Shown: positions 17,226 through 26,257, counted from the stretch's first letter. The stretch: DNA of 64,000 bases from Virgisporangium aurantiacum (GCF_016863635.1 NZ_BOPG01000084.1:1-64000), one strand, 5' to 3'. Translations and numbers: made by a program. Notes: generated by a model from the letters alone, not told the origin.

Positions 17226-17249
17226 ATTGTTCTACGACACTAGGACAAT
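17226..17249. promoter_or_regulatory. Putative operator of the YtrA-type regulator
   Basis: ATTGTTCTA-N6-TAGGACAAT, 9-bp arms with one mismatch, 7 bases upstream of the gntR start codon. It is AT-rich against its surroundings and well placed for autorepression of the gntR-ATPase-permease operon. Confidence 0.6.
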
Positions 17250-17323
17250 GGAGCAAGATTGCGGCCGCTGCGGCCGGGATGTCAACCCCGAGATCTCTCA
17301 GGGTTCTCGCATACTGTTGGCCC

Positions 17324-18163
17324 ATGGCCAGGCGTAGCCGCAATATCACCGAACCGGTCGACTCCGGCGAGGCGACGCTCGCGCCCGACCCCGACCGGAC
17401 CACCTGCTGGACACTGTCGGTCGACGGGCTGCCACAGTCCTATGTGGACACCGAGGACCCGAGGAATCTGCGCTACCGCTACATGCGTCGCCTCGCCGAC
17501 GTGGTCGACGCGGCCGCGCCAGCCGGCCGGCCCGTCGACATCCTGCATCTCGGCGGCGGCGCCCTCACCCTCCCGCGGTACGTCGCCGCCACCCGGCCGG
17601 GCTCCCCGCAGCGTGTCGTGGAGAAGGACGCCGCGCTCACCGACCTGGTGCGGCGGGTCCTGCCGCTACCGCGCGGCGCGAACGTCCGCGTCCGCGCGGC
17701 CGACGCCCGCACGGCGGTCGAGGCCACCGCCGACGCCCGCTTCGACCTGGTGATCGCAGACGTCTACAGCGCCGCCCGGGTACCCGCGAGCCTCGGCACC
17801 GTGGAGGCCGCCGCCCAGATCGCCCGCGTCCTGCGTCCACCGGGTTGGTACGCCGTCAACCTGGCCGACGGCCACGACCTCGCCTACACCCGCAGCCAGA
17901 TCGCGACGCTGCGGAAGGTGTTTCCGGAAACGTGTCTGATCGCCGAGCCCGGCGTACTCAAGGGCCGCTACTTCGCCAACCTGGTGGCGGTCGCCGGCCC
18001 GGCGCTCCCGCTCGCGGCCCTGGCGAAGGAGGCCGGCCGGGACCAGTTCCCGGCCAGCCTGCTGAGCGGCGCCGACCTGGACCGCTTCGTGGCCGGCGCC
18101 CGCCCGGTGACCGACGCCGACGCCCGCGAGTCACCCAAACCCCCGTCGACGCTGTTCACCTGA
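17324..18163 (+). CDS. Spermidine synthase-like protein
   Basis: 279 residues with a methyltransferase-like Rossmann core: ILHLGGGALTLPRYVA is the nucleotide-binding loop, VVEKDAAL the acidic residue of strand 2, and DLVIADVYSAARVP the DxY region of the polyamine synthase superfamily. There are no membrane helices. Actinobacterial proteins of this type are often labelled spermidine synthase but real aminopropyl transfer is unproven. I chose ATG 17324 (MARRSRN); an upstream ATG at 17279 would add 15 residues that overlap the AT-rich leader. A one-mismatch TCCATTGTGGA-type element occurs at 17438. Confidence 0.8.
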   Translation: MARRSRNITEPVDSGEATLAPDPDRTTCWTLSVDGLPQSYVDTEDPRNLRYRYMRRLADVVDAAAPAGRPVDILHLGGGALTLPRYVAATRPGSPQRVVEKDAALTDLVRRVLPLPRGANVRVRAADARTAVEATADARFDLVIADVYSAARVPASLGTVEAAAQIARVLRPPGWYAVNLADGHDLAYTRSQIATLRKVFPETCLIAEPGVLKGRYFANLVAVAGPALPLAALAKEAGRDQFPASLLSGADLDRFVAGARPVTDADARESPKPPSTLFT

Positions 18164-18172
18164 GCTGCGCGC

Positions 18173-18220
18173 GATCTTGGACTCCGTGCGGTGCCAGAGG
18201 CCCGTCAGGAGTCCAAGATC
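18173..18220. terminator. Bidirectional hairpin terminator
   Basis: Perfect 13-bp arms GATCTTGGACTCC / GGAGTCCAAGATC with a 22-nt loop, between the convergent spermidine-synthase-like and ycnI genes. Confidence 0.75.
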
Positions 18221-18239
18221 CGCTGAATCGGGGGGCGGG

Positions 18240-18932
18240 CTACGCGGCTGGGCGGCGGCGGTACGCCAGCAGGGCGACCACCAGTGCCGCCACACCGGCG
18301 ATCAGTCCGGCGATGCCGAACGTCAGGCCGAGGCCGGAGTCATCGTCGTCGGCTGGGGTCTGTGCGGCCACGTTTACCGGGGTGGGGGCGGCGGCCGCGG
18401 CCTTGGTGAGCTTGAGGATCGGCGCCGGCTTGTCGGCCTCGGCGCCCTCGTCGATCCAGCGGACCACATCGCCGTCGGAGTAGGTCTGTAGGGCCTTGAA
18501 GACGATCTGGTCGACCTCGGGCAGCGGCCCGGCCGACACCTCGAACTCCTGGAACGTGCCGGGCGCGACGGCGCTGCCCTCGGCCGCCGTCCAGGTGATC
18601 TTGGAGACGACCTCGGTGACCTCGCTGTCGTGCATCTTCAACGGGGTGGCCAGTTTGGTCTTCTCGACCGTCACCGTCCAGCCCGGCACCGGGCGCGTCG
18701 ACACCGACGCGATGGGCGTCTTGTCGGTGGGGATCACGACCTCGAGTTTGGTGGTCGAGGCGTTGTCCTTCTCGTTCGGCACCCGGAACGCGAGCTTGGC
18801 GTAGCCGCCCTGCGTCGCCTCCTTCGGGTTCACGGTGACGTGCGCCGACGCCGTGCCGACGCCGGCCACCACGGTCGACAGCGCGCCGATGGTGACGGCG
18901 AGCAGAACCCGCACCCCGGTCCGTGTACGCAT
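18240..18932 (-). CDS. ycnI: YcnI-family copper-binding membrane-anchored protein (DUF1775)
   Basis: 230 residues. A signal peptide ends ASA, making His the first mature residue (HVTVNPKEA), which in Bacillus YcnI coordinates Cu(II) together with a tryptophan; GWTVTVEK provides a candidate Trp. The domain is followed by an Ala/Pro linker, an acidic DDDD patch, one transmembrane helix and RRRP at the C-terminus, so it is anchored outside the membrane. ATG 18932 has GAGGAG 6 bases upstream. The copper-import genes ycnJ/copCD often found with it are absent from the window. Divergent from a secreted protease gene. Confidence 0.88.
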   Translation of the reverse strand: MRTRTGVRVLLAVTIGALSTVVAGVGTASAHVTVNPKEATQGGYAKLAFRVPNEKDNASTTKLEVVIPTDKTPIASVSTRPVPGWTVTVEKTKLATPLKMHDSEVTEVVSKITWTAAEGSAVAPGTFQEFEVSAGPLPEVDQIVFKALQTYSDGDVVRWIDEGAEADKPAPILKLTKAAAAAPTPVNVAAQTPADDDDSGLGLTFGIAGLIAGVAALVVALLAYRRRPAA

Positions 18933-19068
18933 CACATCTCCTCGATTGCTGTGGAGCCCGTCCCGGTGACAAGTCGCTCCGTGGGGCCGGTGAGTTCCCG
19001 GCAATCTTGTAAACCGGTCGGGCCCTGCCGCCGATATGGGGATGACGTCTCGACGTCGGGTAGCGGAA

Positions 19069-19080
19069 GGGATCGATCCC
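19069..19080. promoter_or_regulatory. 12-bp palindrome before the protease start
   Basis: GGGATCGATCCC, a perfect palindrome ending 1 base before GTG 19082 and covering the GGAAGGG ribosome-binding region. It could be an operator or a small translational hairpin. Confidence 0.4.
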
Positions 19081-19081
19081 A

Positions 19082-20866
19082 GTGACGACAGGCATGCGGG
19101 GGGCCAGAGTGCTGGCCGCGTTGATCGTGATGGGTGGGGCGGCCCTCGGGCCGGGTTCGGCGGCCGGAGCCGAAGAGAACGGGCCCGACCGGACGGTCGG
19201 AAAGAAGGAAGCGCAGACCAAGGACAGGAGACCGCCGCGAACGGAGCCGATCGGCAAGACGTCGTACCCGCTCGGCCCGAGCGGCCCGGCATTCCAGGAG
19301 CCCGTCGCCGGCGGCTCGATCACCGGCGGTGCGCCGGCGAGCGCCGTCGACCACCCGTACATCGTGGGCATCCGCAGCATCTTCTGGGAGGACAACGGCA
19401 ACGGCGGGCTCGACGGGTGGCAGTCCACCTGCACCGGCACGATCCTCAGCAGCACCAAGATTCTCACCGCCGGCCACTGCACCGTCGACCTGCCGCTCGG
19501 CACGACGTACGTGATCGCCGGTCGCAACAACCTCGCGGACACCAACGGCGGGTTCGTCGCGGCGGTGGCGTCGACGTGGGTGCACCCGTCGTACGGGTCG
19601 AGCAGCAACGTGCCGCGCAACGACGTCGCGGTGCTCACGCTGAAGAAGCCGCTGCCGTCCCAGTACACGCCGATCCCGATGGTCGCGCAGGGCAGCACGT
19701 CCGGTGAGGTCGACGGGACCTCGGCCCAGATCGTCGGCTACGGCATCACCGCCAGCGGCCAGAGCGACTCCGGGATCCTGCGGGCGGCGACGACGCCGAT
19801 CAGGTCCGACTCCACCTGTTCGACCGGGCTGGGCGCCGGGTTCGACGCCGCCACGATGCTGTGCGCCGGTAGCCCGGGGTCCGGGATCGACACGTGCGGC
19901 GGCGACTCCGGCGGTCCGATCGTCGCCACCGTCGCCGGCGTGAAGAAGCAGGTGGGCGTGACGAGTTGGGGACCGACCACGTGCGGCGCCTCGTACGGCG
20001 CGTACGCGCAGCTCAGCCTGTTCAACTCGCTGATCACCGCCGACCTGACCCGGCCCGACCCGAACAACCTCGACTGGACGGGTGACGGGCACAGCGACCT
20101 GATCGCGCGCACCCCGGGCGGCCAGCTGCTGCTCTACTACGGCACCGGCCTGGTCAACCTGCCGTCGATGCAGGCGTTCGGCGGGCTGGTGACGTCGATC
20201 GGCACCGGGTGGGGCAGTTTCGCGAAGCTGTTCCGGGTCAGGAACTGGAACGGGGACGGCACCGAGTCGATCTTCGGGATGCTGGGCGACGGCAACCTGG
20301 TGCAGTACCGGAGCGACGGCGAGGGCAACTTCACCACCGGCTCGGCCGAACGCATCGGGTGGGGGTGGAACGTGTTCCGGGACATCATGGTCACCTCGAA
20401 CTGGACCAACAACGGGCGACCCAACCTGCTCGGCCGCACCGCGGGCGGCGACCTGTACCTGTACACCAGCGACGGCAGTGGCGGCTGGATGAACGGCGGT
20501 ATCGGCATCAAGATCGGCACCGGCTGGAACATGTTCGACACCGTCGTCACGCCGGGCACCTGGCTCGGCGACGGCTTGCAGGCGTTGATCGGGCGCACCC
20601 CGAACGGCCAGCTACGGCTGTACCAGAGCAACGGCGCGGGCGGCTGGGTCAACGGCTACGGCGTGCTGATCGGCACCGGCTGGAACGTCTTCACGAGGTT
20701 CATGTCGCCCGGCGACCTCAACGGCGACAACCAGGTCGACATGATCGGCGTGAACCCGGCCGGCGGCATGTACCTCTACCCGAGCGACGGCCACGGCAAC
20801 TGGCTGAACAACGGTCTCGGCATCATGATCGGCTCCGGCTGGAACAGCCTCAACGCCGTCTTCTAA
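19082..20866 (+). CDS. Secreted trypsin-like serine protease with C-terminal FG-GAP/VCBS-like repeats
   Basis: 594 residues. A signal peptide (residues about 1-30) and an Arg/Lys-rich propeptide come first. The S1 protease domain has TAGHC (catalytic His, about 132), NDVAVL (Asp, about 181) and GDSGGP (Ser, about 276), with cysteines for the usual disulfides. Residues about 335-594 consist of some five repeats with 'WTGDGHSDLIARTPGGQLLLY'-type blades, resembling FG-GAP/VCBS or tachylectin-like beta-propellers that bind sugars or surfaces. GTG 19082 or ATG 19094 may be the start. Its 3' end overlaps the convergent CDF gene by 4 bases. Confidence 0.9.
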   Translation: MTTGMRGARVLAALIVMGGAALGPGSAAGAEENGPDRTVGKKEAQTKDRRPPRTEPIGKTSYPLGPSGPAFQEPVAGGSITGGAPASAVDHPYIVGIRSIFWEDNGNGGLDGWQSTCTGTILSSTKILTAGHCTVDLPLGTTYVIAGRNNLADTNGGFVAAVASTWVHPSYGSSSNVPRNDVAVLTLKKPLPSQYTPIPMVAQGSTSGEVDGTSAQIVGYGITASGQSDSGILRAATTPIRSDSTCSTGLGAGFDAATMLCAGSPGSGIDTCGGDSGGPIVATVAGVKKQVGVTSWGPTTCGASYGAYAQLSLFNSLITADLTRPDPNNLDWTGDGHSDLIARTPGGQLLLYYGTGLVNLPSMQAFGGLVTSIGTGWGSFAKLFRVRNWNGDGTESIFGMLGDGNLVQYRSDGEGNFTTGSAERIGWGWNVFRDIMVTSNWTNNGRPNLLGRTAGGDLYLYTSDGSGGWMNGGIGIKIGTGWNMFDTVVTPGTWLGDGLQALIGRTPNGQLRLYQSNGAGGWVNGYGVLIGTGWNVFTRFMSPGDLNGDNQVDMIGVNPAGGMYLYPSDGHGNWLNNGLGIMIGSGWNSLNAVF

Positions 20867-21840
20867 CCGACCCTTGGCCGGCGCGCATGCGAGAGCTCGA
20901 CGTGATGGTGCGCGCCGGCGTGGCCGACCGGGTCGGTGTGGACGGTGACCGCGACGAGGCGCGGCACGGCGTGGGTCAACTGGTGCTCCGCGTCGGCCGC
21001 GACCTCGTGGGCGGCCACCACGGTGAGGTCGGCGTCGACCACCACGTCGGCCTCGGCGTGCAACCGGTGGCCGATCCACCGCATGCGCACGGCGGTGACG
21101 TCGCGCACGCCCGGGATGTCGCGCAGCGTCCGCTCGGCCCGGTCGACGAGGTCCGGGTCCACCGCGTCCATCAACCGCCGGTAGACCTCGCGGGCGGCCG
21201 ACCGCAGCACCACGACGATCGCCGCCGTGATCGCGAGCCCGACGACCGGGTCGGCCCAGCGCCACCCGGCCCACGCACCAAGAGCCGCGGCCACGACCGC
21301 GAGCGAGGTGAAGCCGTCGGTGCGGGCGTGCAGGCCGTCGGCGACCAGCGCCGCCGACCCGATCCGCCGGCCGACCCGGATGCGGTAGCGGGCCACCACC
21401 TCGTTGCCGACGAACCCGAGCACCCCGGCGACGGCCACGGCCGGCAGGTGGTCGAGGTCGACCGGGTCCACCAGGCGGCGGAGCGCGATCCACCCGGCGG
21501 CGACGGCCGACGCCGCGATCACCAGGACGACGGCGATCCCGGCCAGGTCCTCGGCCCGCCCGAACCCGTAGGTGTACGAGCGGGTCGCGGCCCGCCGGCC
21601 GACGACGAACGCGATGCCCAACGGCACCGCCGTCAACGCGTCGGCGACGTTGTGCAGCGTGTCGCCGAGCAGCGCCACCGAACCGGACATCGCGACCACG
21701 CCGGCCTGCAGAAGAGCCGTGACGCCGAGCACGGCCAGCGAGATCCACAATGCCCGCAGGCCGGCGGCCGAGGTGTCGACGTCCCGATGGGAGTGGGAGT
21801 GCGGGGTCACCGCGTGCCTGATCCGATGCCATGCGCCCAT
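20863..21840 (-). CDS. Cation diffusion facilitator (metal efflux) transporter
   Basis: 325 residues with about six membrane helices and a cytosolic C-terminal domain. The metal-site motifs are HNVAD in helix 2 and HARTD in helix 5 (HxxxD each), which fits Zn2+/Cd2+-type members. His-rich ends (HSHSHRD near the N-terminus, GAHHHVELSH at the C-terminus) probably bind metal. ATG 21840. It is divergent from kdpD, with a 101-base gap, and its last 4 bases overlap the protease gene. Confidence 0.9.
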   Translation of the reverse strand: MGAWHRIRHAVTPHSHSHRDVDTSAAGLRALWISLAVLGVTALLQAGVVAMSGSVALLGDTLHNVADALTAVPLGIAFVVGRRAATRSYTYGFGRAEDLAGIAVVLVIAASAVAAGWIALRRLVDPVDLDHLPAVAVAGVLGFVGNEVVARYRIRVGRRIGSAALVADGLHARTDGFTSLAVVAAALGAWAGWRWADPVVGLAITAAIVVVLRSAAREVYRRLMDAVDPDLVDRAERTLRDIPGVRDVTAVRMRWIGHRLHAEADVVVDADLTVVAAHEVAADAEHQLTHAVPRLVAVTVHTDPVGHAGAHHHVELSHARRPRVG

Positions 21841-21941
21841 GGCCGCAGGATAGGACAGAAAGGTACAAAGCCTCTATCTCGCATCTGCGACGGTGCCGCA
21901 GGAGCGACGGATGAGCGAAGCTTGCGTGCGGGAGGATCACG

Positions 21942-24437
21942 GTGGCACGCGGACAGTTACGGATCTACCTCGGCGCGGCGCCCGGGGTGGGCAAGACGTA
22001 CACGATGCTCGAAGAGGCGCACCGCCGGGCGGAACGCGGAACCGACATCGTGGTCGGGTACGTCGAGACGCACGGCCGCCGGCACACCGCCGCGATGCTC
22101 GACGGGCTGGAGATCGTCCCCCGCCGGACGCTGGAGTACCGCGGCAGCGGGTTCGAGGAACTCGACCTCGACGCGGTGCTGGCCCGCCGTCCCCGGGTCG
22201 CGGTGGTCGACGAACTGGCACACACGAACATCCCCGGCAGCCGCAATGCCAAGCGCTGGGAGGACGTGCGCGACCTGCTCGACGCCGGCATCGACGTCCT
22301 GTCGACGGTGAACGTCCAGCACCTGGAGTCGTTGAACGACGTCGTCCGGGAGATCACCGGCACCACCCAGCGGGAGACCGTGCCCGACGAGGTGGTGCGC
22401 GCCGCGGAACAGGTCGAACTGGTCGACATGACCCCCGAAGCGCTACGCAGGCGGATGGCGCACGGCAACGTCTACGCGCCGGAGAAGATCGACGCCGCGC
22501 TGGGCAACTACTTCCGGTCGGGCAACCTCACCGCGCTGCGCGAACTCGCACTGCTGTGGCTGGCCGACAAGGTCGACGACCAACTCGACGACTACCGGGC
22601 CGAGCACCGGATCGACGAGCCCTGGGAGACGCGGGAACGGGTCGTGGTCGCGCTGACCGGTGGCCCGGAGGGTGCCACGCTGATCCGGCGGGCCGCCCGC
22701 ATCGCCGCGCGCACCAGGGGCGCCGACCTGATGGCCGTCCACGTTGCCCGCAGCGACGGCCTCGCCGGCGCCGACCCCGCGCACCTGGCGCGCCAGCGGG
22801 TTCTCGCCGAGAGCCTCGGCGGCACCTACCACGAGGTGATCGGCGCCGACGTGCCGGAGGCGCTGCTGGCGTTCGCCCGCGGCACCAACGCCACCCAGAT
22901 CGTGCTCGGGGCGAGCCGGCGCGGTCGCCTCGCGCAGTTGCTGTCGCCGGGCGTCGGCGTCACCACGACCGCCCGGTCCGGCGCGATCGACGTCCATCTG
23001 GTCGCGCACGAACGGGCCGCGGCCGGGCGGCGCGGGGCCCGGGTTCCGGCGGCGTTGTCGCGCCGCCGCCGGGCTTTGGGGTGGACGCTCGCAGCGCTGG
23101 GACTTCCGGTCCTGACGCTGATCCTGCACGTGGTGCCCGACCTGTCGCTCACCAACGACATCCTGATCTTCCTGGTGGCCGTGGTCGGGGTGGCGCTGGC
23201 CGGCGGCATGTTCCCGGCGCTGGTGGCGGCCGTGTTCGGGTCGCTGCTGCTGAACTGGTTCTTCACCCCGCCCACCCACACGTTCACGATCGCCGAGGTC
23301 GACAACCTGCTGGCGCTGGGCGTGTTCCTCCTGGTCGCGGCCGCGGTGTCGGCGGTGGTGGACCTCGCCGCCCGGCGCACCAGGCAGGCGGCGCAGGCCA
23401 GCGCCGACGCACAGACCCTGGCGACGGTCGCGGGAAGCGTGCTGCGCGGTGCGCGTCCCCTCGAAGCCCTGTTGGAACGGATGCGCGAGACGTTCGCGCT
23501 CGCCTCGGTGACGCTGCTCGAACGGGTGCCCGGCGCGTCGTGGCGGGTGGTCGCCTCGGTCGGCGATCCCCCGTGCGGCACGCCCGGCGAGTCCGACGCC
23601 GAGGTGGCCGCCGACGAGACCCTGACGATCGCGCTGCGCGGGCGGCGCCTGGCGGCCGGTGACCGGCGCGTGGTCGAGGCGTTCGCGGCGCAGGCGGCGT
23701 TGGCGCTGCGGCAGGAGCGGCTCGCCGACGAGGCGGCGACGGCCCGGCCGCTGGCGGCGGCCGACCGGATGCGCACCGCGCTGCTCGCCGCGGTCAGCCA
23801 CGACCTGCGCACCCCGCTCGCGTCGGCCAAGGCCGCGGTCACCAGCCTGCGCAGCCCCGACGTGGCGTTCGACGAGACCGACCGGGCCGAACTGCTGGCG
23901 ACCGCCGACGAGTCGCTCGACCGGTTGGCCGGCCTGGTGGCGAACCTGCTGGACATGAGCCGGTTGCAGGCCGGCGCGCTCGGCATGACGCCGGTGGTTT
24001 TGGGGCTCGAGGAGGTGGTGCCGCGGGCGCTCGACGAACTCGGCGAGCGGGCGCGCAGCGTCACCGTGCACATTCCCACCGATCTGGCCGCCGTTCGCGC
24101 GGATCCCGGGCTGCTCGAACGCGTTCTGGTGAACGTGATCGGGAACGCGTTGCGCTTCAGCCCGCCGTCGGCGCCACCGGTCATCACGGGGTCGGCGCTC
24201 GGCTCCACAGTGGAGCTTCGCGTGATCGACCACGGCCCGGGTGTGGCCGAGGAGCTGTGGGACGGGATGTTCCAACCGTTCCAGCGGCTCGGCGACCGCG
24301 ACAACGAGTCCGGCGTCGGGCTCGGGCTCGCGCTGTCGCGCGGCCTGGCCGAGGCGATGGGCGGCGGCCTCCGGCCCGAGGCGACCCCGGGCGGCGGCCT
24401 GACGATGGTGCTCACCCTCCCCGGAGCCTTGGCGTGA
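21942..24437 (+). CDS. kdpD: Sensor histidine kinase KdpD
   Basis: 831 residues in the standard order. The cytosolic KdpD domain has Walker A GAAPGVGKT (about 13-21) and VVDELAHTN (about 88-96). A USP-like domain follows (about 225-360), the region that binds c-di-AMP in some Gram-positives. Next come four closely spaced transmembrane helices (about 375-480), a GAF-like section, HisKA with SHDLRTPLAS (phospho-His about 617), and a HATPase with N and G boxes. GTG start behind GGGAGG. Codon 6 is TTA, very rare in such a genome. It senses K+ limitation or turgor. The kdpFABC pump genes are not adjacent. Confidence 0.93.
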   Translation: MARGQLRIYLGAAPGVGKTYTMLEEAHRRAERGTDIVVGYVETHGRRHTAAMLDGLEIVPRRTLEYRGSGFEELDLDAVLARRPRVAVVDELAHTNIPGSRNAKRWEDVRDLLDAGIDVLSTVNVQHLESLNDVVREITGTTQRETVPDEVVRAAEQVELVDMTPEALRRRMAHGNVYAPEKIDAALGNYFRSGNLTALRELALLWLADKVDDQLDDYRAEHRIDEPWETRERVVVALTGGPEGATLIRRAARIAARTRGADLMAVHVARSDGLAGADPAHLARQRVLAESLGGTYHEVIGADVPEALLAFARGTNATQIVLGASRRGRLAQLLSPGVGVTTTARSGAIDVHLVAHERAAAGRRGARVPAALSRRRRALGWTLAALGLPVLTLILHVVPDLSLTNDILIFLVAVVGVALAGGMFPALVAAVFGSLLLNWFFTPPTHTFTIAEVDNLLALGVFLLVAAAVSAVVDLAARRTRQAAQASADAQTLATVAGSVLRGARPLEALLERMRETFALASVTLLERVPGASWRVVASVGDPPCGTPGESDAEVAADETLTIALRGRRLAAGDRRVVEAFAAQAALALRQERLADEAATARPLAAADRMRTALLAAVSHDLRTPLASAKAAVTSLRSPDVAFDETDRAELLATADESLDRLAGLVANLLDMSRLQAGALGMTPVVLGLEEVVPRALDELGERARSVTVHIPTDLAAVRADPGLLERVLVNVIGNALRFSPPSAPPVITGSALGSTVELRVIDHGPGVAEELWDGMFQPFQRLGDRDNESGVGLGLALSRGLAEAMGGGLRPEATPGGGLTMVLTLPGALA

Positions 24438-25105
24438 CGCGCGTTCTGGTGGTCGACGACGAGCCGCAGATCCTGCGGGCGTTACGCATCAACCTGCGGG
24501 TGCGCTCGTACGAGGTCGAGGTGGCGGCCGACGGCGCGGCGGCCCTGCGCGTCGCCGCGTCGTTCCACCCCGACCTCGTGGTGCTCGACCTCGGCCTCCC
24601 CGACATGGACGGCGTCGAGGTGATCCGCGGCCTGCGCGGCTGGACCACGGTGCCGATCATCGTGCTGTCCGGCCGGGCCGACAGTTCCGACAAGGTCGGC
24701 GCGCTGGACGCCGGCGCCGACGACTACGTCACCAAGCCGTTCGGCATCGACGAACTGCTGGCCCGCATCCGCGCGGTGACCAGGCGGGTCGCCGGGGCGG
24801 CCGCCGACACGCCGACCGTGCGCATCGGCCGGTTCACGGTCGACCTCGCGGCGCACTCGGTCGACGGCGGCGCCGTGCGCCTCACCCCGACCGAGTGGCA
24901 GTTGCTGGAACTGTTGCTGCGCAACCCCGGCAAGCTGATCAGCCAGCGCCAGTTGCTGCACGAGGTGTGGGGCCCGCAGTACTCCACCGAGACGAACTAC
25001 CTGCGCCAGTACATGGCGCGGCTGCGGGCCAAGCTCGAAGCCGACCCCGCGCACCCGCGGCACCTGCTCACCGAGCCCGGGATGGGCTACCGCTACGCCC
25101 CGTGA
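24434..25105 (+). CDS. kdpE: Response regulator KdpE
   Basis: 223 residues. The receiver domain has VVDDEP, phospho-acceptor Asp in LVVLDLGLPDMDG (about 52) and the conserved Lys in YVTKPFG. A winged-helix OmpR-type domain follows (TPTEWQLLELLLRNPGKLIS, then GMGYRY). GTG overlaps the kdpD stop (GTGA), so translation is coupled. Codon 17 is TTA (24482-24484). The 3' end overlaps the convergent metal-receptor gene by 13 bases. Confidence 0.93.
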   Translation: MTRVLVVDDEPQILRALRINLRVRSYEVEVAADGAAALRVAASFHPDLVVLDLGLPDMDGVEVIRGLRGWTTVPIIVLSGRADSSDKVGALDAGADDYVTKPFGIDELLARIRAVTRRVAGAAADTPTVRIGRFTVDLAAHSVDGGAVRLTPTEWQLLELLLRNPGKLISQRQLLHEVWGPQYSTETNYLRQYMARLRAKLEADPAHPRHLLTEPGMGYRYAP

Positions 25106-25812
25106 AGGGCCCGTTCGAGACGCGTCCGCGCGTCGGCGAGAGACGGGCCGTACCAGGTCAGGTCGCGGCCCGACACCAGCACGCAGCGCAGGCCCGCGAA
25201 CGCCTCGGGCCCGTCGCTCGCGGTGAACAGGTACGGCTCGTCGGGCAGGACGACGAGATCGGGCGCCAGCGCTCGTAGCTCCTCAAGGCCCGGGCGCGGG
25301 TAACGGTCGTCGGGGTCATCGAAAAGATTGTGGACGCCGAGGCGGCGCAGCACGTCCGACGTGAACGTGTCGCCGCCGGCCACGATCCACGGCCGCCGCC
25401 ACACGGGAACGATCGCCGTGCGGGTCTCGGCGGGTGCCGGCGCGGCCCAGGCGGCGCGCGCCTGCCGGAGCCAGTCCGGTTCCCCGGCCGCGCCCAGGGC
25501 CCGCAGCATCGTGCCCAACTCGTCGAGCGCCGTCGCGACGGTGCGCGGGTAGGTGACGTGCACCGTCACACCGGCCGCTTCGAGTTCCTCGGCGTCGACG
25601 CGCCGGTTCTCCTCCATGTTCATGACGACGACGTCGGGCCGCAGGGCGAGCACCTCGTCGACGCGCGGGTACTTGCTGCCGCCCACCCGCGGCACGTCGA
25701 GGCCGGGCGGATGGGTGCAGTAGTCGGTCGCACCCACCAGCGCGCCGGGCAACGTGACCGCGATCGCCTCGGTCAACGACGGCACCAGCGAAACCACCCG
25801 GCGGTCAGCCAT
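25093..25812 (-). CDS. BtuF-like helical-backbone metal-receptor protein without signal peptide
   Basis: 239 residues, similar to periplasmic-binding proteins for cobalamin or siderophores (SLVPSLTEAI at the N-terminus, ALRPDVVVMNMEENRR, then LAPDLVVLPDEPY). It has neither a lipoprotein signal nor a Sec signal, so it stays in the cytosol, and no transport genes are adjacent. Such stand-alone forms are common in actinobacteria, with unknown role. It is the last gene of the minus-strand operon beginning at 34233, separated from the nitroreductase gene by 9 bases. Confidence 0.8.
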   Translation of the reverse strand: MADRRVVSLVPSLTEAIAVTLPGALVGATDYCTHPPGLDVPRVGGSKYPRVDEVLALRPDVVVMNMEENRRVDAEELEAAGVTVHVTYPRTVATALDELGTMLRALGAAGEPDWLRQARAAWAAPAPAETRTAIVPVWRRPWIVAGGDTFTSDVLRRLGVHNLFDDPDDRYPRPGLEELRALAPDLVVLPDEPYLFTASDGPEAFAGLRCVLVSGRDLTWYGPSLADARTRLERALHGA

Positions 25813-25821
25813 GCCGACCCG

Positions 25822-26247
25822 TTACACGCGATCGAGGACGATCAGGGGGATCTCGCGGCCCTTTTCGCGGGCCGTCACCACGTACTTGTCGTAGGTGGGG
25901 AAGCCCTTGGCCGCGATCTTCCACAGCCGGTCGCGCTCTTCGCCGTCGGTCGTGCGGGCGCGGGCCCGGAAGATCTCGCTGCGCACCTGCACCTCGACGT
26001 CGGGATCGGCGACGAGGTTCAGGTACCAGGCGGGATGGGTGCCCGAGCCGCCGTTCGACGCCACCAGGATGTAGCGACCGGCGTCCTCGGCGTACATCAG
26101 TGCCGTGCGGCGCAGCTGTCCGGTGCGGCGGCCGCGCGTGGTGAGCAGCAGGCTGGGCACGCCCATGTACGTGCCGTCGGACGCCTCGTACCGCTTGATG
26201 TGCTTGGCCACCCACGCGGTGGGGCTGTCAGAGACCTCGTCCGTCAT
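25822..26247 (-). CDS. Deazaflavin-dependent nitroreductase-family protein (PF04075)
   Basis: 141 residues from ATG 26247 (MTDEVSDSP); an upstream start would overlap the ABC ATPase gene. TRGRRTGQLRRTALMYAED and YILVASNGGSGTHPAWYLNL are the F420-binding signatures of the Ddn family of actinobacterial reductases, which use coenzyme F420 to reduce nitro groups or quinones. Located 10 bases after an ABC ATPase gene on the same strand and probably co-transcribed. Confidence 0.88.
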   Translation of the reverse strand: MTDEVSDSPTAWVAKHIKRYEASDGTYMGVPSLLLTTRGRRTGQLRRTALMYAEDAGRYILVASNGGSGTHPAWYLNLVADPDVEVQVRSEIFRARARTTDGEERDRLWKIAAKGFPTYDKYVVTAREKGREIPLIVLDRV

Positions 26248-26257
26248 GCCCAGAACC

